Part shown: one piece after another, positions 57,101-64,000 of the stretch | How the letters are laid out: each line of letters starts with the position of its first letter | Position numbering within the stretch: position 1 is the stretch's first letter | From: Saururus chinensis | Lineage: Eukaryota > Streptophyta > Magnoliopsida > Piperales > Saururaceae | Assembly (NCBI GenBank): GCA_035235625.1 | Contig: CP141140.1 | Span: 66,418,782-66,482,781, forward strand | DNA: 64,000 nucleotides | Direction of reading: 5' to 3' | Program-made: the position numbers and the translations under genes | The notes under the pieces: model-generated | Told to the model about the DNA's origin: nothing | Seen by the model: only the letters and a program-made list of their open reading frames with translations | Databases searched by the model: none

Positions 57101-59710
57101 GGAGGGTTCCAGTTTGTCGGTTTGTCATTTTGTTGAATGAAAATAGGACATGTTAGCTAGCTAGTTACATACGTCACGAAGCAATGGGAGCAGGGGTGGT
57201 TGAAAGCTGATACTTGGATGGGGCATTCATAGAATTTGGTCCAGTTCTGATATACGGGCCCACCCATCTGTGACCAGGAATTCTCAGTCGTTCAGATGAG
57301 GCTGAAAGTATAAGTGGTGTAAATGGAGAGGGTTCACATATTAGCACCAATACAGATATCACTTACTGACTATCTTCTTTCGAATCCCACCTTGCAGCAA
57401 GTGGCTTCTAGCATGGATATGTACAGCAGAAGTGAACACTAATTCCATAATTGTGAGGTTTTTGTGTATTGTTTCTTGTTCTTTTGGTTCATAATGTGGA
57501 GAAACTCTTTCTTAACTTCTATTCAAGATATGATTATGAGGATAATATATTCAGCAGTATTTATCAAGTACTATTTTCAGGTATCTGGACTAATGATAAG
57601 CAAATTTGTTTCTCAAGTTTTCATTCTATACTCCATATTGGAAAATGAGTGGTCCTATTAAAAGCATTAGTGATGCGTTACCTGCTAGAGATTCTGATAC
57701 TCATTATTATAAAATCTTCTTGTTTATCATATGTCAGTTTAAGTGTAAAAAAGAATTATTTCGATTGCATTTGTTGTCAGAAAGTACTGTTTACCTCATG
57801 CATATGTAAAAGTTTGCTTTGGTATGAGCATGTGAAGTTTTAAGGAATAATCATTAGGCCCTAATATTTTGGTGCGTTTCATCCATTTGCTCCCTTTGAG
57901 AGGAATGCACACAAAGCTTTGGCCCTGGCAAGAATTCAAGAATTTTGCAGTTTTCTTGTGTGTAGTTCTGGAGGCATCGGGCCCTTAGTCTACTTAGTTT
58001 GTAGGCTTCCATGAATTAGCTAGGCAGCTTGTTTGCTTCAATCTAGTTTTTTTCTTTGGCACTTTTTACTTTTTTGGCATATATTCAATGTAGTTAATAG
58101 TGGGTAGCTTCATGGATAAAAACTTGGGCACAGTCAAATTTGTTCCACTATCCATTTAAAAAAATGCATTTAAATTACATATTATCTTATTCCCAATTTT
58201 AAATGTAGTTTAATCTGATCCAGTATGTATCTGCCTGCCTCTGTGTTTTTAACAGGAAAATCCCACATTTGCTTTTCGCCATTGCCTCCCAGCTGGTTGG
58301 CACCTGCTGCTTCTGTCAGGGGTTGTAACAGTCATTTCAGAGAAAACATTTCTTGATCGAGAAAACTTTTGGTTCACTCTTCCATTCCATGTCTCCATTG
58401 GCCTAATGTGCTTGACTATATCCTCAACTGTGATGTAAGTGTATCTTCTGTTGGACTACATTTTCTCCTCACACATAATGGTAGAAAGTAAAACATATTC
58501 CATTGTATAGGGGGCCCTTAGCTGTCCAAGTCAAATGGAAAGAAACCTAGTTCCTTAAGAAATAGCCAAATATTTTAATATGGAAATAGTTAAACATGTT
58601 ATATTCTAGTTAGTGATGAAGGCAATATTATGTGGAATTTATGTTCTAGAGTTTTTACATCAAATAAATTTACCTTCTGTACGAGTCTTTAAATGGATTT
58701 TGCGCCATCTATTTGATTCTGTTGAGTCAAATATGGAAGAAAATCCATGTCGCCACCCAGATAGCTGGGATAAGGCCTATGATGATGATTTACATGGTTT
58801 CTGATGAAACCAAAAACTCAAAGATTGTCATTCTAGATTAGAATTTGGGATAGCAATTTTATGTGTACTTGTGGCAAAAAAAGATCCCTCGCTTTTTACA
58901 ATGTCGGATGGGTGGACGTTGGTGACTGGTAGGGTTTTTTATAAGACAGATGCTGCAGTCCAAAGAAGAGATGAAGTGACAGGTGATTCCTCGGATCAAT
59001 GGAGATAGTATGGCCTCTGGCACAATCTTTTCCCTCAGCAAACCCACTTCAAAAATTATTGACACACCCACTTGAAAATTGCTGCACATTTTTCATACTT
59101 ACCATAATCTGGAGGATGTGGCCTACTAGCACGTTCTTGTTCCATCATCATACCCACAGAAATTTTGATGCTCCTCGTTTTATACTTTCTTACATTCTGT
59201 AGTGGGTTTTCTTTAAAACTGGCGATTTTGTAAGTGGTTACTGCTAAATTTGTCTGTCTTCTCTTGTTGGAGCCTCTGGCTGCATAGAGTGAGAGCAGCA
59301 GCAGAAAAGGATAGGCCAGGCTGTTTATCCTAGAATTTCCCAACAGGTTGAAAATAATCTACTGGAAATGGGGCCCTCTTTTTATCTCAAGCCTTCCACA
59401 GAAAAAGCAGAAAATTTAAGTCTGTGTACAAGACAGCAAAATGAGGCCCTCTTTTCTTCCTTTTCCTCCTTTCCAAAGCCTGTTTCCAGCATGACTAAAG
59501 GGCTAAATAGTGTCTCAATTTTGGCCACTTCAAACTGAATGTCTATCGAACTAATTTCATTGATACTGAGTATTTTGGTAGATTAATCATTTTTTATTTA
59601 AATACTTTAGTGGATTATTTTTCTAAATCAATGATGTTTATGTGAATAGTTATAGGCAGGAGAAGCATTTCATCTGCAAGCTTATGCGATTCCGAGAGCA
59701 CGTTGATTGA
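45115..59710 (+). CDS. RFT1: RFT1, ER membrane protein of dolichol-linked oligosaccharide (N-glycan) assembly
   Basis: Fourteen exons: 45115-45181, 45286-45365, 45487-45581, 46461-46621, 51958-52109, 53257-53375, 54415-54578, 54708-54782, 55222-55293, 56530-56667, 56866-57021, 57528-57580, 58256-58434 and 59656-59710. They total 1566 nt and 521 aa with no internal stop and matching phases throughout. Motifs expected of RFT1 appear in order: [76 protein letters not shown] (read as [12 protein letters not shown]), [26 protein letters not shown] and [13 protein letters not shown]. Many hydrophobic segments fit a polytopic ER membrane protein of the MOP flippase-like superfamily. Family knowledge links RFT1 genetically to flipping of Man5GlcNAc2-PP-dolichol into the ER lumen, though whether it is the flippase itself is disputed. 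All introns are GT-AG except intron 7, which is GC-AG. Intron 4 (5336 bp) holds an entire degraded Gypsy element and a LINE scrap. The gene appears intact despite these insertions. Confidence 0.95.
46928..47165 (+). pseudogene. LINE-type reverse transcriptase tail in RFT1 intron 4
   Basis: Translation gives [14 protein letters not shown], then [19 protein letters not shown] and LGVAPLGG. This is the familiar C-terminal tail of plant non-LTR reverse transcriptases ([18 protein letters not shown]). Only about 80 residues remain and no upstream RT motif is present, so it is a 5'-truncated scrap. It ends about 100 bp before Gypsy element 2. Confidence 0.7.
47264..47629 (+). repeat. 5' LTR of Gypsy element 2
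   Basis: 366 bp, from TGTTATGGATCACACC to ctagggtttaca. It matches 51018-51376 over its full length with many substitutions, clearly more diverged than the LTR pair of Gypsy element 1. A decayed primer-binding site (ttgaatcggagtgagg) follows. Confidence 0.85.
47630..51017 (+). mobile_element. Gypsy element 2 internal region (heavily decayed, in RFT1 intron 4)
   Basis: Only 3.4 kb remain. Gag is barely recognisable (47700-48300). Reverse transcriptase remnants include [10 protein letters not shown], stop, [16 protein letters not shown] and [15 protein letters not shown] (about 49020-49200). RT to RNase H remnants include [34 protein letters not shown] and [18 protein letters not shown] (49379-49900). 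Integrase remnants include [23 protein letters not shown] and [12 protein letters not shown] (about 50270-50640). The motif style resembles Gypsy element 1, so both belong to related chromovirus lineages. The element is in the same orientation as RFT1. A purine-rich gaggacaaaggcgatagtgg precedes the 3' LTR as the likely polypurine tract. Confidence 0.8.
51018..51376 (+). repeat. 3' LTR of Gypsy element 2
   Basis: 359 bp, from TGTTATGGATTGCACC to ctagggtttaca, matching the 5' LTR. The flanking 5-mers (ggtaa and ttagt) do not match, so the target duplication has been lost or the boundaries have shifted. Confidence 0.85.
53689..54057. mobile_element. MITE in RFT1 intron 6 with GGGCTTGTTT ends
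   Basis: It starts GGGCTTGTTTAGAAAC and ends GTTGCCAAACAGGGCC, imperfect inverted repeats. Inner words such as ccacaaatc and gatttgtgg are also inverted. The ends resemble Tourist or hAT MITEs. The target duplication is unclear (ttaa before, ataa after). The overlapping minus-strand open frames are by-products. Confidence 0.6.
54579..54707 (+). other. GC-AG intron (RFT1 intron 7)
   Basis: The exon 7 end is TTAG followed by GCAAGT, and the acceptor is tttcag. Splicing here keeps the conserved [18 protein letters not shown] reading. Using the nearby GT (in gtgatt) would shift the frame and destroy that conserved segment. The match to AG/GCAAGT is the strong consensus known for GC donors. Confidence 0.85.
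55880..56265 (-). pseudogene. RNase H (RVT_3-type) fragment of a non-LTR retroelement in RFT1 intron 9
   Basis: Minus-strand translation gives [20 protein letters not shown], then LLVDSNSRI and, in another frame, [19 protein letters not shown]. These match the AE..AL..GI..A...... pattern, the (D/E)SDS strand and the HV.RE.N..AD..A block of the RNase H domain found at the end of plant LINE polyproteins. Frame changes and a stop show that it is dead. It is antisense to RFT1. Confidence 0.6.
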
Positions 59711-61059
59711 AGGTCCATTTTGAAGCAGTAATTGGGTATGTTGATCTCTGTATCATTCCTTTGACCTATTTCTAGACATCTAGAGTGTAAATTTACTATA
59801 ATCATACTGCTTGTTTTGTAGTACAGGTGAAAACAACAAAAGGTAGCCTAATATATATGACAACTTCCACTGATGATCTGTGGGTTTAAGTTTTGACTAA
59901 TCTGGAACCAGAAAATGGGACTAACTGATGAAGCTTACTGAATAGATGACTTGGCTCCATCTTTTGTAGAAAGATCTTTCTGAAGCTACTTGTTTGCACT
60001 TTACAGTAACATTATAAATATGTATAGCACTTTTTGAAATGGATTTTCTCTTTTTGCTATGTTTTTGAAGGACACACAACCACCAAACAAATAAGGAGAA
60101 TTTTGTATAGAGTGGGAATATTGCCTAGAAGTATAGTTTTTAAGGGGCAATGTCTCTTACGTCAGATTATCTTTAGCATTTCTTGTAAGAACTGAATGAT
60201 CAACCTTGTTGGCATTGACTTGGTGTGCTGCCTCAATAGTGGCTTTAGCTCATTTGGAGATGAGACAATTAGACATTTGGGCTTAAATATAACACCAAGA
60301 TAACAACTTACAGTAAAATACTATAGCTATACATGGAAAATGTACAACAGACTAATTATCAATCGACACAAACAAGAAATTGAATCTGTTAGAAACCCTT
60401 AGGTCTCAAACTTATAACATTATCACATTACATCTACTTACATTCAAGTTTGAATTACCTTAACATTCAAATTGCATAGATGAAATACATAGAAGCATAA
60501 ATTTTATGGGGCTATTCACCCATCAATTAATCAAAAAGAGCGGAGTACACTAAAGGAAAGATACAAGAGAGCCTGGAAAATGAATTATATTTGCTATCTC
60601 TCACAAATGAAAGGGAACTCTTTAGAACTTTAATCATATTGTTATTAACACACATGTAGATTCGAACTTGAAACTCATATAGCAACTCGCATAGCTTCAG
60701 AATATATTTCTTATGGAGGATTTCATTTTAGTTGTTTTTTTACGTTATATATAATGGGCTGCATAGTTTATCAATAGCTTAAGAAGGATACTAAAAAATA
60801 GATAATTATCACTGAAAAGATATATAATTAAAAGTTTAGCACACATGACGGCCGGAATATCCACTATGAGCAAGCAAAATGTAGAGGTCATAAGTCACTT
60901 TGAGTAACTAAAAAGATGTGACAATATGTTGTGTTATTGCCCATTTTATTAAAGTAAATATGTCAACTATCAACTCTCAATTGTAAAAGGCGAGGTTTGT
61001 TGGGTATTGGAGAAAGTTGTGAATTGAGTAAAAATAAAGCTCATTGTTGATTTTAAATA
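59711..61059. other. RFT1 3' flank and spacer
   Basis: The first part is probably RFT1 3' untranslated sequence. The rest is AT-rich with no gene recognised. Confidence 0.4.
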
Positions 61060-61217
61060 GTTGAAATATTTAGGGAAAATTATGTAAATAAATTTTTTTA
61101 AAATATTTACCAAAATAGTGCTAAAAAAATATTTACCAAACTTGTGTTCATTTTGCCCATGTAGGCACCAGCCAAGCACTGGCGCCTGCGTAGCGTTTTT
61201 TTTTTAAATTTTTTTAT
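61060..61217. repeat. AT-rich repeat A (related to 63410-63560)
   Basis: The segment with taaataaatttttttaaaat, ttaccaaaatag and gtaggcaccagccaagcact is related in order and orientation to 63410-63560. The two define a dispersed repeat family present twice in the last 3 kb. The family name is unknown to me. Confidence 0.5.
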
Positions 61218-61230
61218 GATTTCGTCATTC

Positions 61231-61822
61231 TAAAGGACAAAATCAATACCATTGTACTAATTTAGTCATTCCAAAATACTGTTGTACTAATTTCGTCTTT
61301 CCACTCTCTCTCTCTCTTATTATCTTCCATTTATTTACTCTGTCTCTCCTCTTTCTCTCTCATTTCTCTCTCGTCACACACACTCTTTCCTCTTTTTTTT
61401 AGTCTCTCTCTCTCCTCACTTTCTCTCTCCTTTCTTTCTCTCTTCTCTCTCTCCTCACTCTCTCTTCTCTCCTCTTTCTCTCTCACTTCACTCTCTCTCC
61501 TCTTTCTCTCTCTATTCACTCTCTCTCCTCTTTGAGAGAATGAATAGAGAGAGAAAGAGGAGAGAGAGTGGAGAAAGAGAGAGTGAAGTGAGAGAGAAGA
61601 GAGAGAAAGAGGAGAGATAGTGAAGAGAGAGCGGAGAGAGATAGAGAAGGGAGAGAAAGAGGAGAGAGAGTTAATAGAGAAGAGAAAAAAAGAGGAGAGA
61701 GAGAGTAAATAGAGGGAAGAGAATAAGAGAGAGAGTGGAAGGACAAAATTAGTACAATAGTATTGATTTCGTTCTTTAAAATGACGAAATTAGTACAATG
61801 GTATTGATTTCGTCATTTGCAA
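61231..61822. repeat. Long imperfect inverted repeat (arms about 290 bp, loop about 8 nt)
   Basis: The left arm (61231-61525) carries caataccattgtactaattt and then a long CT-rich tract. The right arm (61534-61822) is the reverse complement, a long GA-rich tract followed by aaattagtacaatggtattg. The centre pairs ctctctctattcactctctc with gagagaatgaatagagag. Transcription through it would give a hairpin of several hundred base pairs. The two open frames of Arg/Glu/Ser repeats here are by-products of the GA and TC tracts. Confidence 0.85.
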
Positions 61823-61829
61823 AAGTGTA

Positions 61830-62906
61830 AGGCAAACTATTTATCCCAAACAAAGGCTTGCTTGTTAGGCTTCAAGCCTGTAATCACCGTATGGTCAGCT
61901 GTCTAAGGGGCACGTCCATGACAAATAGTGGTAGCGATGACATGGAGTGGCAGTAGCAAGGTAGTAGTGGTGGCGGTAGTTGTGGTGATAATGGTGGTGG
62001 CAACAGTGGTGCCGGTGGTAAGATATGAGTATGCTAATTTTTTCTAAAAATCAATAGGTTAAGAGCTGAAAAGTTTTGCGGCCAAATTTTCACTTTTTTT
62101 TTCCTAGTTTCCACTATAGCTTCTTTTTCTACAGTCTACCATATGGTGGAAATTGGAGAATTTTTGGAAGATTCCATTCATTTCCCCTTATTTTCACTAA
62201 TCCAAATAGATCCTAAAAGATTTTAAGATTTTTGAGAGAACAAAAATGCATGTTTATTTTAAGAAGAAAAGAAAGAAAATAAAAAATGTTATTAATATCA
62301 AATTGTTCCTCTCGGCACAAAAAAGATAAATCAATGTTATTTATATTGGTAATTATTTCTCTATATTTTTTTAAATTTTTTCACCTTTATGTGAGATATT
62401 TCTATTATATGCAGAAATGATATTGACCCTTTATTGTTATAATCTTCATAAGGTAGAGTGTAACCCCATTGTTTATAGTGAAAATTCATCTACATAGGCT
62501 TCATAGATCTAATCGTTGTTTTTATAAAGATTCAGGCAAATCTTATATCTTCTACGTGTTTGATGAAATTTTCATTCATAATCTTACTTTGTGGGTGTGT
62601 TAATTTGCATATCATACACTTAGAAAAAGTATAGAGGCCATACTTAGATTAGTTTGAGTGCGTAGAATTATATTTTCTTATATTTCTTGCCTGACATAAA
62701 GAGGGAAGAGGTACAACTTTCCCAATACTAGGAAGGGATTATTCTCAATCAAAATTAATGCATAAACCCTATTTTTTTCATGTTATTTCCCCCTACAATG
62801 ATAAAAAAAAACCCATAAACTTTTTTTTACGAGACATACCAAACAAGTGGTGCAATGTTGTAAGGAATTAAAATGAGTTTAAGAAAAGGTTAACATATGT
62901 GACGGC
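61830..62906. other. Spacer without recognised gene
   Basis: AT-rich. A short run of ggtggtggc-like triplets (61930-62025) is present. No gene or RNA was recognised. Confidence 0.4.
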
Positions 62907-63032
62907 TAGGGGTGTTAACAAGTCAAGTCGAGTATCAAGCTCGCTGGGCTTTAAAGTGTTCAAGTTTGGCTTGAGCTCAGCTTGAAGCTCGAATTTAGCT
63001 TGAATAGAAAATCTGAAGCTTGGCTTGAGTAA
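62907..63032. mobile_element. Truncated hAT-like GAGCTC-rich element
   Basis: Starts TAGGGGTGTTAACAAGTC, matching the left end of the element at 3328. It continues with ttggcttgagctcagcttga and gaagctcgaatttagcttga. No right end was found, so only the left subterminal region remains. Confidence 0.6.
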
Positions 63033-63409
63033 TTTTTTTATTAGGGTGGAGTAGTCTCAATTTGGTAGAAGAATTATGATTATGCTTAGGGCTATTGGAT
63101 CATAAATTTTGATTAGGGATTATTTGATTTAAAAGACTTATGAAGTGATTCATTGTTAATTGAAGGTAAGGGGTTTTTTGCTTGTAAAGATTTATTACAT
63201 TACCACAAGTAATTATGTTTCTAATCATATTATTGATGATTAATGGATGCTTGGTTTTAATTTCCTTATGTGTAATTTTTTATAATTATTTTTGTGAGCT
63301 TTTGCATGGGTTCTATAGGGTTTTTTGTATCTAAGGATTTAATGATATTTATACAAAGAATTATTAGGTTTTGATAGTTAATTGTAATTACTTTTAGTTT
63401 AAAATTATA

Positions 63410-63720
63410 ATTTTTTTGCAAATGGAAACTTATATAAATAATATTTTAAAAAATAATTACCGAAATAGCATAGATATTAAAATATTTATCAAAATGATAT
63501 TGTTTTTTGCCATATAGGCGCTAGCAAGGTATTGGAGTGGTTTTTTTTTTCTTAATAATTTTAATTTTTAGAAGGACAAAATCAATGATGATTTTTTATT
63601 AAGTTTTAGAAGGACAAAATCAACGATGATTTTTTATTTTGTCCTTTGCAAAGGACAAAATCATCATTAAATTATAATTTCTTATTTTGTCCTTATAAAA
63701 GGACGAAATTAGGAATTTTT
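63410..63720. repeat. AT-rich repeat B with internal inverted words
   Basis: The first part is related to 61060-61217. The second part has gaaggacaaaatcaatgatg twice and the inverted form aaaatcatcattaaattata and ttttgtcctt, so it folds like a small version of the inverted repeat at 61231-61822 but without the TC/GA tracts. Confidence 0.5.
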
Positions 63721-64000
63721 TTACCCCCCGTTGTGTCTCGTGGGTGATCCGGCCGCCTCTTTCCTCTCCTCACGCTGGCTCTATCTCCTATTCAATCTAC
63801 CCCATCTCCTCTTTTTCCTCATACTGCCTATGTTTCCTCTATGAGAATGACCTCCCTTTTGACCTCGTCCCTGTCAACTTGTACTCCGCGAACATAAAAG
63901 TCCCTCCTTCCTTGTCTTGAATGTAATCTACTTGTTGATCTTTTTTTCTCCTTTCTCCTTTATCGTTCCAAGCATTACATCTGTTACTTCAATTATCTTG
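63721..64000. other. Window end, pyrimidine-rich, no gene recognised
   Basis: C/T-rich sequence after repeat B. No open frame or RNA could be supported before the window ends. Confidence 0.35.

Noticed and set aside
57174-57362. 62-codon minus-strand frame within RFT1 intron 11
   Set aside because: Higher complexity than its surroundings but no recognised motif, no start context and no neighbour exons.
58613-58804. 63-codon frame within RFT1 intron 13 as an extra exon
   Set aside because: Exons 13 and 14 join in phase without it, and the known RFT1 C-terminus has no such segment.
61331-61746. Arg/Glu- and Ser/Leu-rich frames
   Set aside because: They come from the GA and TC arms of the inverted repeat.

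Overview
The window is nuclear DNA from a flowering plant. It has spliceosomal introns in every protein gene, a land-plant chloroplast splicing factor (RNC1), a tRNA-Phe whose body matches the plant cytosolic form as I remember it, and typical plant transposons (chromovirus-type Gypsy elements, CACTA, hAT, MULE, Stowaway-like MITEs). The GC-rich first exon of RNC1 followed by AT-rich later exons would suit a monocot, but this is a weak clue and I do not name a species.

Four host protein genes and one tRNA gene are supported. In order they are: tRNA-Phe(GAA) (minus, 1885-1957); LSM6 (plus, 3 exons, 21846-23756, 89 aa); RNC1 (plus, 5 exons, 24754-28597, 553 aa); L-2-hydroxyglutarate dehydrogenase (minus, 5 exons, 40271-44718, 434 aa); and RFT1 (plus, 14 exons, 45115-59710, 521 aa). 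I joined the exons by hand with consistent phase and no internal stop in any of the four. They are ordinary housekeeping functions: U6 snRNP and mRNA decay, chloroplast group II intron splicing, mitochondrial 2-hydroxyglutarate removal, and ER N-glycan precursor assembly. L2HGDH and RFT1 are head to head, 396 bp apart, with two G-boxes in the shared promoter.

The rest is mostly transposon debris. 1-21 kb: hAT-like GAGCTC-rich elements, Stowaway-like MITEs, a Copia gag scrap, a MULE transposase relic, a hAT (DUF4371-type) transposase relic split by a 2.0-kb solo LTR, a possible truncated LTR with a 54-bp tandem array, and a decayed Gypsy element (14932 to about 20552). 30-38 kb: a solo LTR nested in another solo LTR, then 21 bp further a 2.7-kb non-autonomous CACTA element. 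Inside genes: a solo LTR with perfect target duplication in L2HGDH intron 1, a whole degraded Gypsy element in RFT1 intron 4, LINE-type scraps in RFT1 introns 4 and 9, and a MITE in RFT1 intron 6. 60-64 kb: a long imperfect inverted repeat of about 590 bp and related AT-rich repeats.

I found no evidence of a new multi-gene system. The points most worth a second look are a decayed partial duplicate of LSM6 exon 2, a GC-AG intron in RFT1, the bidirectional G-box promoter, the nested solo LTRs, the internal amplification in the CACTA element and the long inverted repeat near 61.5 kb.
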